A stretch of 64,000 nucleotides of DNA, taken from Anthostomella pinea. Its lineage: Eukaryota > Ascomycota > Sordariomycetes > Xylariales > Xylariaceae. Below are positions 29,973-41,426 of the stretch, in pieces. A program made the translations under genes and the position numbers. The DNA is taken from assembly GCA_963556695.1 (NCBI GenBank), contig CAUWAG010000019.1:1550001-1614000 (forward strand). The letters run 5' to 3'. Position 1 is the first letter of the stretch; every line of letters begins with the position of its first letter. Under the pieces are notes generated by a model. That model searched no databases. It was not told the origin of the DNA and saw only the letters and a list, made by a program, of their open reading frames with translations.

Positions 29973-32025
29973 ATGTATCTTCTTGCCCTCTGGACTTCGC
30001 TGTGCATGAACAACCTGCCGACCTCATCGACCGACAAGTCACGAAAAATGGCCGAGACATCACGCGCGAACACCGGAGAGAAGGTGCGCATCAGTGACGA
30101 TGCTGGGTCTGGGACCACAGTTGATGCGAGACCATCGATCGGATCAGCCATGTCCCGGACCATCAGGGGAGCAGCATCAGCCGACACAGTCATGACGCCG
30201 GGGCAGAGCCAACAGCAGGATAGTGACGTGGAGGCTCGCAGTGAAGCCCGGGTGGCTCCTGAGGAGTCCAACTACTCCGTCTTCACCACGTGGGAGAAGC
30301 GAGCCATCGTCCTGGGCGCTGCTGCCGGTGCCTTCTTCTCCCCTTTAAGCGGCCAGATCTACTTCCCGGCCCTGAATGTCCTGGCTGAGGACTTGCATGT
30401 CACCGCGAGCCAGATCAACCTCACAGTGACAACATACATGGTAAGATAGGAGGCGCATTCTTAAAACACCCGTGACCAACCCCTAAGCTAATGTCGACCA
30501 GATCTTTCAGGGCATCACGCCCATGTTCGTCGGCACGTTTGCAGATGCGACAGGGAGAAGGCCTGCCTACCTCTTCTGCTTCGTCGTCTACATTGCCGCC
30601 AACATCGGATGTGCCCTGGCACCCAACTACGTCGCGCTCCTCATCCTTCGCTCCCTACAGTCGGCCGGTGCGAGCACCACCATCGCCCTCTGCCAGGCCG
30701 TCGTGTCGGATGTTATCACCTCAGCGGAACGAGGCCAGTATGTTGGCTGGACCACTGTCCCCATCATTCTCGCGCCTTCCCTTGGCCCCGTCCTGGGTGG
30801 TATCTTCTCTCAGTACCTTGGTTGGCGCTGGATCTTCTGGTTCCTGACCATTAGTTCTGGATTCGTTTTCTTTCTGTATGCACTCTTCATGCCAGAGACC
30901 TGTCGGACCATCGTTGGCGATGGCTCAGTCCGACCACACCCCGCTTACCGTACCTTCTGGCAACTCATCAAGGACGCCTGGCGCAAGCACCGAGCCGCTC
31001 GAGGCACCGAAGATCTTTCCCCTCCACCAACAACTTCACGGGCCTCAACCAAGCCAAGCTTTCACATGAAGAGCCCAAACCCGGCTCGGTCCTTGCTTAT
31101 CCTTTTCGAGACAGAGATGTTCCTATTACTTGGGTACAGCAGCTTCATTTTTGCTGGGTTCTACGCCATTGCTACCGCTCTTCCTGTCCAACTCAGAGAC
31201 ATATATGGATTCGACGACCTGAAAATCGGGTTGATGTATCTGCCTTTGGGCGGTGGGTCGATATTATCAGCGTTCTCGATGGGAAAACTGGCCAATTGGA
31301 ACTACAGGCGTCATTGCAAGAAACTCAACTTTCCGTTTGATAGACAACGCCAGCAAGATCTGTCCGACTTCCCTATCGAAAAAGCCCGCCTTGAGATAAG
31401 CATGCCACAGCTGGCCATATTTACCCTCATCCTAGTTGCGTGGGGTTGGGCACTCCAGTCCCGACCGCCTCTGGCCGTCCCCATCGTCCTTCTTTTCCTG
31501 ATTGGTGTTTCCTTGGTCGGGTTCAGTAACAGCATCAATATTCTCATCGTGGACATCAACACAGGTCAAGCAGGTGCGGCGACGGCAGCGAACAACTTGA
31601 CCAGGTGCTTGGTCGGAGCCGCCGCCACTGCGGTCATCAACCCCCTTATCAACAGTATCGGAGCTGGATGGTCCTTTACCATCCTCGCACTGGTATATAC
31701 GGTGTTTTCTCCTGTTCTCTACCTAGTCATGAGAAACGGTATGAAGTGGCGAAAGGCCAAACTGGAAAAGAGACAGAAGAGGGAAAAGCGAAAGCGAGAG
31801 AGGGCTCAGCAGGAACCTGCGGCAACGGCTCTGGCAGCAGAGAAGCCCCCGGTCCAGGAGACGTCGCAAGATTCAGGCAACACAGCAGTTATGCCCGAGG
31901 TCCAGGAAACCTCGCAACAATCAGGCAACACAGCAGACATGCTCTCGCCTATTGCTCGGCCACCCGCACGACTCGCACGCCAGGGGACGCGAATGTTCAA
32001 CGAGACATGGAGACTGAGTGTTTAG
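29973..32025 (+). CDS. MFS drug:H+ antiporter (QDR/DHA1-like)
   Basis: Two exons, 29973-30440 and 30502-32025 (intron GTAAGA..CAG), giving up to 663 residues. The outermost ATG (29973) is given as the limit. ATG 30048 has the better context (AAAAATGGCC) and suits the TATA box at 29943. The cytosolic N terminus is followed by about 12 membrane segments, with I-Y-F-P-A-L-N-V-L in segment 1 and G-T-F-A-D-A-T-G-R-R-P-A between segments 2 and 3, and R-S-L-Q-S-A-G-A-S-T-T in segment 4. The central loop carries F-P-F-D-R-Q-R-Q-Q-D-L-S-D-F-P-I-E-K-A-R, characteristic of Qdr/Dtr/Aqr transporters. The highly charged C-terminal tail (R/K/E-rich) holds two copies of a V-Q-E-T-S-Q-x-S-G-N-T-A repeat. Likely plasma-membrane efflux of drugs or metabolites; substrate unknown. 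Confidence 0.87.
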
Positions 32026-32568
32026 TATGCAAGAGCACTTGCTCATTGAAGCATATACCTAGGTTACACGATCCGACAGTGATCAATCACAATAATTGGA
32101 GGTGTCATTTGACCATTTGCCCCTTGTGAACCTACTTGAAGCTGCCTTGACGGTTGCTAGATAGTCGATAACGAACAGGTGCGACTGAATCAACTGATGA
32201 GTTTATGTATGGCAAATGGGGTCAAGCTGGTCCCCGTAATCGTGAGACTTTGAAAAGACGAACGCAAACCGCAGATCTGCGGGAAACGTCCAGTCGAGAG
32301 GAAATGTCGGCTTCTTGTTCCACCAAGACTGGGAGCTCTGACGAACAGCTATTGGGCCCTGACGAAGGCCTCTGCAGCCATGGCAGTACTGCTAAACCTG
32401 GGCGGTGACTCATAAAACATCCTTCAATGGCAGCAGTTGGCTTTGTGGTGAGACTTATTCACATGTACAAGCTAGTGGGGTTCTAGGTTATAGAACGTAT
32501 GCAATTCATATCGCTTTTCCGAAGCAACTATGCGAGAATAGCCATCATGTTCGTCGTGTGCATCGCGA
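32026..32568. other. Convergent 3' region
   Basis: Between the stops of the MFS gene (plus) and the thiolase (minus). No gene seen. Confidence 0.55.
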
Positions 32569-33993
32569 TCATTGCTCATTCACGAAGAGTCCAGCCATAC
32601 CCATACCCGTCCCAATACACATGCTCGTCAGCAGGATCTTCTTCTTCGTCCGCCTGCACTCGCTCAGACCAGTGACGATCTGTCGAGCTCCCGTGGTGCC
32701 GAGAGGGTGGCCGAGGGCAATAGCACCGCCCCGCGGGTTCATCTTGGCCCAGTCTATCTTGAGGTGATCTCTAGTGTAGACAGCCATGGTACCAAAGGCC
32801 TCGTTGACCTCGATGACATCGCAGTCGTCCAGCGTGAGGTGGTGCTGCTTGAGGAGCTTGGGGATCGCGACCGTGGGACCGATACCCATGATCCTGGGCG
32901 GCAGTCCGGCAACGGTCGAACCTACGTACTTGGCCATGACCGGCAGGCCGAGTTCGATGGCTTTCGATCTCTTCATCAGCACTACCGCCGCCGCACCGTC
33001 GGTGACCTGACTGGCATTGCCACCCGTGGTGACGGGACCCCATTGTGGGAAGGCGGCACGGATCTTCTTCAGCCCTGCAGCTGTCGTCCCAGGTCGGATG
33101 CCCTCGTCCTTCGTCAACGTGACCGTCTTCGACTCGCCGTCGGGCCCCTTGACAGTGGTTGTGATGGGGACGATCTCGTCAGTGGACCAGCCGAACTTTT
33201 GTGACTCTTCGGCTCTTCTGAAGCTCTCTGCAGCGAATTCATCCACGGCGTCGCGGGTGACCCCAAAGTCCTTGGCCACGTTCTCGCTCGTCCATCCCAT
33301 GGCCATCATGCAGTCGACGGCCTCCTGGCTTTGTTTGAGCACCTCTTCGTCGAAAGGCTGCTCAAGTGCGTCGCCTCCTGTTGTCATCGACTCGGCTCCG
33401 GCCGCGATTCCGATCTCGATTGCGCCAGTGGCGACGCCGGCGGCGATATCGGCAGTGGCCTTCAGACCCGAGGAGCAGAATCGGTTTACGGACGAGGCGG
33501 CGGTGGTATTCGGGAAGCCGGCAGCGAGGAGCGCGGCGCGCACTTTGTAGGCTGCTTTGCCGTCGGAGACCTGGAAGGTTGTACTCGTTAGTGACCGCAT
33601 CTGCGAGTCGGGGAAATCCGCAGCTGTACGTACGTTGCCCATGCAAACATCCTCGACAAGGTCCGGCGAGAAACCCATGCGCTCGCGCGTAGCCTTGAGC
33701 AGCGCGTACATTATGTATTCGAGACTGGTATCCTTGAACCCGCCCTTCTTGGCCTTGCAGAGCGGCGTTCGGACCGCGAGGGTGATGACGACATCGTCTG
33801 GGCTCTTTGAGGTACTGAGTTGCGCGTGTTAGTCCTCGATGGTCTGACAGGAGCCGGGCTGCCCTGCTCTAGATACAGCCTGCGACTGCGACTATGACTT
33901 CACACGGTGGAGGGGATGTCCTGCTTACATGGCGGCCACTGGCGAGGTCGGCGAGAGTTGCTTGAGGATAGAGGTGACTCGTTCGGTAGCCAT
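32569..33993 (-). CDS. POT1: Peroxisomal 3-ketoacyl-CoA thiolase
   Basis: Three exons: 33993-33929, 33814-33634 and 33570-32569, giving 415 residues. Intron 33815-33928 is GTAAGC..CAG. Intron 33571-33633 (GTACGT, branch ACTAAC, CAG) is 63 nt with no stop, so it reads through as 21 extra codons. Removing it restores G-N-V-S-D-G-K-A-A and the family length. The N terminus M-A-T-E-R5-V-T-S-I-L-K-Q12-L13 matches the PTS2 peroxisomal signal. Catalytic residues: Cys114 (N-R-F-C-S-S-G), the His of G-H-P-L-G, and Cys400 (S-M-C-I-G-T-G-M-G). It cleaves 3-ketoacyl-CoA to acetyl-CoA in the last step of beta-oxidation. Confidence 0.93.
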
Positions 33994-35120
33994 CTTCGCT
34001 GCTAGAAATTGAAGTTTATGAACAGATTGACTCAAGGTGAAAGTCTTCAAAACGTCAACAGAAGAGTGAGAGTCAAACGGTGATCTTGTTCATCTAGATG
34101 GTAGATGGGAGGCGACCGTTCGATATATGTAGCCCACATGTTTACGTTTTGCCGAGGCTTCGGGGACTTCGGTCTTCGGCAGATGGCGCCCCCCTTAACC
34201 GCCACTAGTCTATTTCACTGCAAATCCGGGGTAGAAGCCATCCAGACTCGCCAGAGACTCGGATCGAAACAAGGCGCTTTTGTTTTAACGTTGGTCGCTT
34301 CTAGCTAGGAGATAATACACGGATATTGACCTGAGAGTACAGCGCCTCCAGGTACTTTGTAGTCTAGATATCGGTATAACGATGGTACGGTGCTATGGCG
34401 CAACTTGAGCGTCCGAGGAAGCGTTATAATTATATCGGGGCTCGAGGGAGAAAGAAGAGCATACTACTGCTAGATACGCTGAGTCCCTGACAGGCTAAAG
34501 CCACCGTCGGAATCGAGTGCTAGACAGCACCTGGCTGGTGCTGCCTACATCCACCGTGGGAGGTAGAGTCGGCGACCAGTACGATGGAGCGCCTCAGATC
34601 ACTCGCGCAGGGAAAGGATGGCACGTTTTGGGGGTTCGACTCTGAGAAGCTGTGTGGCAAGCATTCCTCGATGATAGCTACGTCGGTGTCTCGCAGCTCG
34701 AGAGATGGAGCGAAATTAGCCTGATACCTTGCATGTGTTCATACAGTCTTATTATCTAATAAGATACCTTCTATACCTTGTGTACTTATGATCAAAGGTG
34801 ATATACCCTATATGCCAAAGACGGGGAACTCAATTTTCTAAGCAGTTTGAGTCCTGTCCAACGAACGCCTAATTTACCTCCCATGTATGTGTCTATGCGA
34901 AAACCAAGAAAATAATCCCATACATGACCCGAACCTAGCTAGACGTGGTCTAACCAACACTACGCATTCGGATGCAGAAGTGTGTCGTTCAAAGCATTGC
35001 GCAATAAGGTCGTCTCCGTCCGAAAGGATATGTAGTCGCCGCCCTTGCCCCTGTATCCAGGCCTCAGTCAAGGGGATGGGCTTCTTCCTGTAATACCCGC
35101 GTCACATCGGACTGAAGTGT
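33994..35120. other. Intergenic, 1.1 kb
   Basis: Upstream of the thiolase and downstream of the GH128 gene (both minus). No supported gene, repeat or RNA seen. A GGTTCGACTC near 34633 resembles a tRNA T-arm, but no cloverleaf could be built. Confidence 0.5.
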
Positions 35121-36126
35121 CTAGGTCCATAGCAGGACACTTCCGGCAGCCGCGAAAGCAACCGCCCACAGGACATGCGCCTGATACCTCCCTGCTGCCG
35201 ACTGAGGCTTGACACCAGTCGCGGTGCCGCCCAGGTACCACGAGCCAATATCGGTGAGCTTCCCGTCGTTGTTCAGCATGACGGCGTTGGGGCCGACGTT
35301 GCTATCTTTTGACCGGAACGAGCCGAAGAGGCTATAGCGAGCGACACTGTCGATGCGGTCGAAGTACTGGGATGACGTGTTGTAGAAGCTCTGGGTGGTG
35401 GTCAGGTCCTGGTCGTTCAGGTTGTATTCGGTGATCCATTGCGTGACGTTCGGGAAACTGCGCGTCGTCTGTTAGCCCACACGATACTCGCCGAGGTCAG
35501 CAGCGAAGGCAAACTTACGCGGCCGAGTAGGAACCCATGTGGCTCGCCAGCCCCTCGAAGTTCCCGTACCAGTGGATGGTCACGAAGTCGTAGGTGCAGT
35601 TCTTGGTGTGGCCGCCGGTGCTGATCAGACTCGAGCAGTTCCCGAGGAACTGCTGCAGCCACGGAATGCCTCCGGTGCCACCGGTGCAGGCGGGCAGGCC
35701 CAGCTTGACGCCCTTGTCGGCCAGCGGAGCGATGTTCTGCACCCAGACGCCCGCAGCGACCGAAGGGTCCATGTTGCTACCGCCATATTGAGCGGGCCCG
35801 TCCGGCTCGTTGAACCCCAGCACGTGGGTGATGTTGCGTCCGGAATCTATCAGGCCCTCGACTTGGTCGAGGAAGGTGGTGCCGTCGGTATTCCCCCACA
35901 GCTGGGGGACAAACTCGAAGTCGGCCTGCGACACGCCGGCGAAGGCTGGGGAGGGCATCGCGTCGTAGTTGTAGTACCACGTCAAGTCGGACCCGGACTG
36001 AACCCATATCTGATTGTCCTTGGCACTGTCGGCGTTCGGAACAAACACCAGGCCACGCTTCGACGATGAGGTCTGCGCGAGTGCGACGGAAGAGACCGCG
36101 AGGGCCAGAGCACACGAGATAAACAT
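35121..36126 (-). CDS. Secreted GH128-type beta-glucanase-like protein, probably surface-anchored
   Basis: Two exons, 36126-35519 and 35457-35121 (intron GTAAGT..CAG), giving 314 residues. Signal peptide about 1-17 (M-F-I-S-C-A-L-A-L-A-V-S-S-V-A-L-A). The sequence follows the Asl1-like glycoside hydrolase (GH128) pattern: K-R-G-L-V-F near the start, W-Y-Y-N-Y, V-L-G-F-N-E107-P-D (acid/base Glu), H-W-Y-G-N and W-I-T-E213-Y-N (nucleophile Glu). Related enzymes cleave beta-1,3-glucan and occur at fungal cell walls. The last 20 or so residues are hydrophobic (L-W-A-V-A-F-A-A-A-G-S-V-L-L-W-T) after a small-residue region, which suggests a GPI-anchor signal. A role in wall remodelling is inferred. 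Confidence 0.88.
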
Positions 36127-36969
36127 GATGAATAACGAAAGTAGTGCGAAAGAGAGACTATGAGTGAGTGATGAATGCTGTCAATCGCTATGCCTTGTCA
36201 GACGAGCGAGCGTGCATGAGGTTAAGCAGTGCCTCCTTGAACCTGACGGCTCAGACAGGGTGTTTCAGGACGACAATTGGCACTGGACGGCGAAGAACGA
36301 CACGAAAGAAGTCAAGTTAAACACACACACAACGACACGAACGAAACGAAACAGCTGGAGGCAACTTGTAAGGGGGGTAGAGGGCACATAGGCACATAGG
36401 TACCCGGTAAAGCCGGAGGACGCCATCGCGACTCGTTAGCCCACGCCCGAGCAGAGTCGAGGAAAAAATGATAAACATGGGCGCCAAAAGCACCTGCAGG
36501 CTGCAAGCTGCAGCTGAGAGAGAGAGAGGCGCAAAGCGGCCAGAAACTTGAAAGAGGACAATAGTGCCGCCACGGACTATCGTAGCACTGCAGCAGCGCC
36601 AGCTAGTGGACGCTTGGCTCAGGATGAATACGAACTGGTCAGGTACCGGATGTCTAGCGGCCGAGATGCGAACTGTGCCGGGACTGTCCTATACCGTATC
36701 TGTCTAGAACTGCTATAGGTATATAGTCTAGACTACCTACATGTGGTGCGCGTGTAATAGAGAGCGAGGCCATCGAGAACTCTTTGAACGACCTGACAGC
36801 CTAGGTACCTAGGAAGGCGAGACGGCCTCGAGAGTCGACCGATTGGGGTTGAGATGCCTGTCAATAATTCAGCCTCCCCTGCAAATGGGGAAGTATTGCC
36901 TGCACCCTCCTTCGTATCTACCCCATCTAGATCTGCCATGGCCCATGTCAGGTACACTCCCCGGCCATA
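36127..36969. other. Intergenic, GH128 promoter region
   Basis: Promoter side of the GH128 gene. Contains an ACACACA/ACGAAACG-rich leader-like stretch near 36320-36350 and a GAGA run near 36517. No gene. Confidence 0.5.
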
Positions 36970-37535
36970 AGTCTCCGAGCATCCCTGTTTTACACCAAAA
37001 CACCCCAACATTACGCGATCGTGATAAATCGAGTAAAATAGATACAACTTAGGTACTTATAGTACATATAGTTAAATTTACTGGAATATTAAAATGGTTT
37101 ATTTAAAAACTTTGACATCTTAAAGATAAAGGTCGTAAATGTTACTTTATTAAGGGTTAAATTTTCGATAAAAATAACTTCCTAACATATCTATTTTTTT
37201 TAAATCTATCACATAAGGTTTTTCGTCTTATACGTGTATTACATGTCATTTAATATTATATAACTTTATTACGACTTATACGATTTTTTAAACATTTCTC
37301 ATAGCTTTATTAAGATTTAAGATTTAAGATTTTAAACTTTAAACTTTACTTTTATATATCTATTTCTTAATATTTTAATCGCTAAGAGAATAAATATTTA
37401 GAAATTATTTACGAAAACTTCAGCATTTTCAAATATTAGTTTCTTATAATTCTCATTTTAAAAAGCTTTAAGTCTTTAGTTATAAAAGCGTAAAGGTAGG
37501 GCATTTTGGTGTAAATGCGGGGATGCTCGGAGACT
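36970..37535. mobile_element. 566-bp AT-rich TIR element (MITE-like, pogo/Fot1-type ends)
   Basis: The ends are inverted repeats. The first 16 bases (AGTCTCCGAGCATCCC) are identical on both ends, and similarity continues to about 45-48 bp through TTTACACCAAAA and TTACGC. Both ends abut TA (36968-36969 and 37536-37537), the target duplication expected of Tc1/mariner-pogo elements. The interior is very AT-rich with many TA steps, differences between the TIRs include C/T transitions, and no open frame exists. Best read as a non-autonomous element or a RIP-worn deletion derivative. No transposase is in the window. Confidence 0.78.
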
Positions 37536-38099
37536 TATGGCGGGTCAGCGTAGCATTGTCGAATCCTATTTCGCAGCACACGCCGGGAAACAATTCGTCG
37601 ACTTCATCATTAGAGAAGCAGGTACCGAATTCATCTAAGCTCTTGTCGGCCTGAGCAAATCATATCTCACATGAGGTTTAACAGTCGCAGTCCGAGCTCC
37701 GGGCGTCGGGAGTCTTTGAAGCCACCCCCAATATATTGCGTACATTAGGTGCCTCATTGAGCTGGATTCGGCAGTCAACCCGTTCTATTGCCATCAATAC
37801 TCCTGGCACACGTGCCCAGACAGCCATTCCGTAGCAATGCGTGCAATACCAGCTTCAGCTTTTCAGTGTAGTATTATTCGGACAAAACCGTCTACTATGC
37901 CACAAGTCTACCCAGGATGAAGAGTGCCAAAAGTCCACTCGAGAGCAAGCTCAACAGCTCCCTTCTCGTCCTTTTTCTTCCCCTTTCCCTTTCCGATGCC
38001 AAGCTTTACCCTCCTGAGACGCCCTGGACCGCTCCCAGCAGCTCATGACGTGATTTCAATGTTCCGTCCAACCTCCCGTCCATCCTTCGGCGGGCCAGA
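37536..38099. other. Intergenic after the TIR element
   Basis: Normal base composition returns right at the element border. No gene seen before the carbonic anhydrase stop. Confidence 0.5.
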
Positions 38100-38951
38100 T
38101 CACTCGGTGAGATTGTAGATCTTCTGGATGCCGTGGAGCATGGCCTCGTGGTCGACCTTGAGGTCCTTGAGCAGCCCGTCCCCAAAGCCAAAGACCCAGC
38201 CGTGGACAATGGGGAACTGGTTCTTCGCGTACGACTGCTGGACGGCGGCCGTCTTGATGACGTTGCGGCACTGCTCGACGACGCTGAGCTCGACCAGGCG
38301 GTCGTAGCGCGCCGTCTCGTCCGAGATGGCGTCCAGCTCCTTCTCGTGCAGCCGGTAGACGTCCCGGATGTTGCGGAGCCATGGGTTGAGCAGGCCCAGG
38401 TCCTTGGGTGTCATGGCGGCCTTGACACCACCGCAGCCGTAGTGACCGCACACGACGATGTGCTTGACCTGCAGGTGACGCACGGCATAGTTAATAACGC
38501 TCATGACGTTGAGGTCGGTGTTGACGACGAGGTTGGCGATGTTGCGGTGGACGAAGGCCTCGCCGGGCTCCAGGCCGGTGATCTGCTCGGCGGGGATACG
38601 CGAGTCGCTGCATCCGATCCAGAGGTAGTCCGGGCTCTGGCCGGCCGACAGCTTGGTGAAGAACTCGGGGTCGTTCTTGGACTGCTCGGCCGCCCAGGCG
38701 CGGTTGTGGTCGAAGACGCGGTCGTGCGTCTCCTGGAGATACCTCGATATGTCCGACTCGGCCATGGTGCGCCAACTGTCCTTCCTGCCGGTGCTACTGC
38801 TGTTGTTACTGCCGCTGTTGCTGCCGGACTGGCTCGAATAGCGTGCCAGACTCAAACTGCGGGGTGCTTGTTGGTGCGTGACGGTGACCCTGGTGATGAA
38901 GGTGCGTCGCGTTGACGAGAGCAGGGAGCAGCCCAAACGCCCTTTGAGCAT
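38100..38951 (-). CDS. Beta-carbonic anhydrase, probably mitochondrial with internal start
   Basis: Uninterrupted frame of 283 residues. Zinc ligands are C114 (C-S-D116-S-R118), H170 and C173 (G-H-Y-G-C-G-G); Asp116/Arg118 form the usual dyad. It interconverts CO2 and bicarbonate. The first 60 residues are rich in Arg, Ser and Thr without acidic residues (M-L-K-G-R-L-G-C-S-L-L-S-S-T-R-R), like a mitochondrial presequence, followed by a Ser/Asn/Gly spacer. An in-frame Met63 (M-A-E-S-D-I-S-R-Y-L) marks the usual start of cytosolic fungal enzymes. One gene could therefore supply two compartments. That part is inference. Confidence 0.93.
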   Translation of the reverse strand: MLKGRLGCSLLSSTRRTFITRVTVTHQQAPRSLSLARYSSQSGSNSGSNNSSSTGRKDSWRTMAESDISRYLQETHDRVFDHNRAWAAEQSKNDPEFFTKLSAGQSPDYLWIGCSDSRIPAEQITGLEPGEAFVHRNIANLVVNTDLNVMSVINYAVRHLQVKHIVVCGHYGCGGVKAAMTPKDLGLLNPWLRNIRDVYRLHEKELDAISDETARYDRLVELSVVEQCRNVIKTAAVQQSYAKNQFPIVHGWVFGFGDGLLKDLKVDHEAMLHGIQKIYNLTE

Positions 38952-39435
38952 CTGGTCGAATCTGCAAGCACGTGTCTGGGAGGAGACTGGACTTCAGAAG
39001 ATTGACGAGGAATCTCGCTGTCTCGTCCCGCAGTTGACTCGTTGACCGCCTCGAGAAATCCATATTTGTTGAGATGCCGAAACACCAGAGACGCCGGCGA
39101 CGTCAGCGGGTCGCGGCATCTACTACATCCGCTGGGGCTGCAGGGGTTGAAGCACCGTAATCAACGGGTTTTAGCGCATTCGTCCCCTGTGCTCGGAAGA
39201 TGCCGAACAAACCACCGGCCCCGCTGAGTCAGGTCCCAATCCTTCAACATTCCATTCGTTGCAGGTAGTTCCGAGTTATTATTTACCATGGTAGGTCTGT
39301 GTTCTGTGTTCTGTGTTCTGTGTTCTTTACCATAATTACTGCTTTACTGGCAGCATACACAGTATCACCATCGGGAGTCATACAAAGGAAACCCAGCCGC
39401 AATATCCATGGCGCCATCTTCACCAACCGGCTTTA
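38952..39435. other. Intergenic
   Basis: Between the carbonic anhydrase start and the P450 stop, both minus. Contains four copies of GTGTTCT around 39297-39326. No gene. Confidence 0.55.
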
Positions 39436-41122
39436 TTACTCATACTGCTTCAGAAACCCGTCTGCCCTTGCCCATTCTTGCGCGATAGCCTTCTTCTTCG
39501 CTTCGCTCCTGACCACATAGTCGACACCAAAGTGCTTTGGACCTGTGAGGATGGCGTCTCTGAAACCACTCAACACGCTCGTGTCCAGCTGTCCAGGTCC
39601 CGGAAGTGCCACGATATCGAACGACCACAGGAGCTTCACCATGGCCATGAGCAAGCTGTTCTCCGCCATGCGTTGACCCGGGCACACCCGTCTCCCCGCA
39701 CCGAACCCGTAACTCGGCCGGCGTAAGCCTCTCGTCTCGGGCATCTTGGCCTCTTCGTCGACGTTGGCCCTGAGCCCAAGTGGGTGTTTGAGAAACCGTG
39801 AGGGGTCAAAGCTGTCTGCGTCCTCATATTCGTCAGGGTCGTGGTGAATAGCCCAGATGTTCATAAGAACCGTTGTGCCTGCCGGGATGAAGAAGCCTTC
39901 GTACGTGTCGTCTTGTGAGGTGGCATGCGGAATATTCATCGGGAAGCTGGGCCTCCATCGTAGACTCTAAATAGGAGGCCTTGGTAAGCCGTTGCAGCCG
40001 CCATGAGGACCAATTATAAGAACTTACTTCAAGGAAGCACGCTTTCAGGAACGGCAGGTTTTCCGAGCTTGGCTTCTCATCACTAGACATCTTGTCGTGC
40101 CCGAAGAATGCGTCTGCCTCTTTCTGCGCCCTTTTCTGCAGCTGCGGGAAAGCCGCCATGGCCAGTACGAACGTTTCAAAGACAGCCGCCGTCGTATCGG
40201 AACCCCCTTCCATCAGAAGACCACCGATGTACTCCAGCTCCACGTCACTGTAGCCATCTTTCTCTCTGTGCTGTAACAGCCCTGCGAGGAAGCAATGCTG
40301 GCTCTGCCCCTTCGCCACTCGTTCTCGAACTCCGGACAGGAGCTCACGATACAGTCCGTTCTGTCGTTGCTTCAAGGACTCTGCTCGCTTTCTCCACCCT
40401 CGCCAAGGCGTAAGAAGGACATCCGGGACATATCGAAGGAATGGAAAGACATCAAAGGGTGGAAATGAACCGTCTCCGAGCATGCCTGCCCACTCGCCCT
40501 GTACGTCGAAGAAACGTTTGACGATGGCTGTGTCGCTGTAGTCCATCCCCCGCGTGCCGAATACGGACGCCGTTATGACAGCACCGAAGCATCTCGGTAT
40601 GTGGTCATAATAGCGCTTTGGGTCTTGTAGTAACTCGAACATGAGCTGAGACGATTCGGCATCCTGTATCGGGAGCAGCTTGTCGACCTCGCTGTCTTTC
40701 AGGAAGTCGGTGACCGTCTTGCGCCCCTTGCGCCACTTTGGCCCATAAGGCGTGAACACGAGGTGGATGTCTCCCGGGGGAGGGACAACATACTCGACCA
40801 GAGGTACATACGGGCGGGACGAGTATATCGCACCGCGCTGGTCGACCAGGTCACGTACGGCCTTCCAGCTGCTGAGGACCACGACGTTGGCACTTGGACC
40901 AAGCCGAAGGCCCATAAGCCCACGAGAGCCATATGTACGGTTCAGTTCTGCAAGCTCGAGGAATGATTTCTTGGGAGGTACTTGATGCAGATTACCCAGC
41001 AGTGGGACAGACGGCGGGCCTGGCGGAAAGTTGATGGCCTGCGCTGAGGGGCGAATGAGACGAATGACCCCAAGTATCACCAGAGGCGCCAACAGCCCCA
41101 GAATCAGCGTGTAAACAGCCAT
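39436..41122 (-). CDS. Cytochrome P450 monooxygenase
   Basis: Two exons, 41122-40028 and 39966-39436 (intron 39967-40027, GTAAGT..TAG), giving 541 residues. An N-terminal membrane anchor (L-I-L-G-L-L-A-P-L-V-I-L-G-V-I) is followed by the proline-rich hinge P-P-G-P-P-S-V-P-L-L-G-N. Other features: I-helix E-G-G-S-D-T-T; K-helix E365-S-L-R368, which is restored only by this splice; and heme-binding F-G-A-G-R-R-V-C460-P-G. All catalytic elements are intact. It resembles the fungal O-methylsterigmatocystin-oxidoreductase-like clans often found near secondary-metabolism or detoxification genes. The neighbouring amidase is on the same strand 304 bp upstream. Substrate unknown. Confidence 0.93.
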
Positions 41123-41426
41123 TGGAGGCAGACTTGGAGTCTTGTGGACCTATGTAAATACCCCCAGACCGCCGAGACATGAAATTGAGGCATGGCCTAT
41201 ATAATGGTGGTTGCGGTTCAGCCCCAAGGGGCGGTTACTCAGCCCTTATTTCGGGATGAGTAAGGGCCCAGCATCCCACCGCACTGAGTGATGGCTTCAT
41301 TGGTCGCTTCGAGCACATGACCGTCCAGCCGACTCTCTTCGTGGAGCGTATTTGCGCGATAGCCAATGACCAGCTCGACGCAGCTGCCGCTTCACTTCGC
41401 TCGCGGTAACAATGAAGTACAATGAC
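41123..41426 (-). promoter_or_regulatory. P450 promoter with TATATA box
   Basis: The 304-bp gap between the P450 start and the amidase stop has TATATA at 41198-41203, 76 bp upstream of the P450 ATG. All of the P450 core promoter must fit here. Confidence 0.5.

Noticed and set aside
29973..32025. The MFS transporter as the siderophore exporter or importer for the NRPS
   Set aside because: It is 23 kb away and carries the QDR/DHA1 loop signature, not features of the siderophore-transporter (MirB-like) group.
34560..34650. tRNA-like GGTTCGACTC segment
   Set aside because: No matching acceptor or anticodon arms could be paired around it.
38133..38915. A 260-codon plus-strand frame opposite the carbonic anhydrase
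   Set aside because: Shadow frame: Val/Asp/Leu-rich translation caused by the codon bias of the real minus-strand gene.
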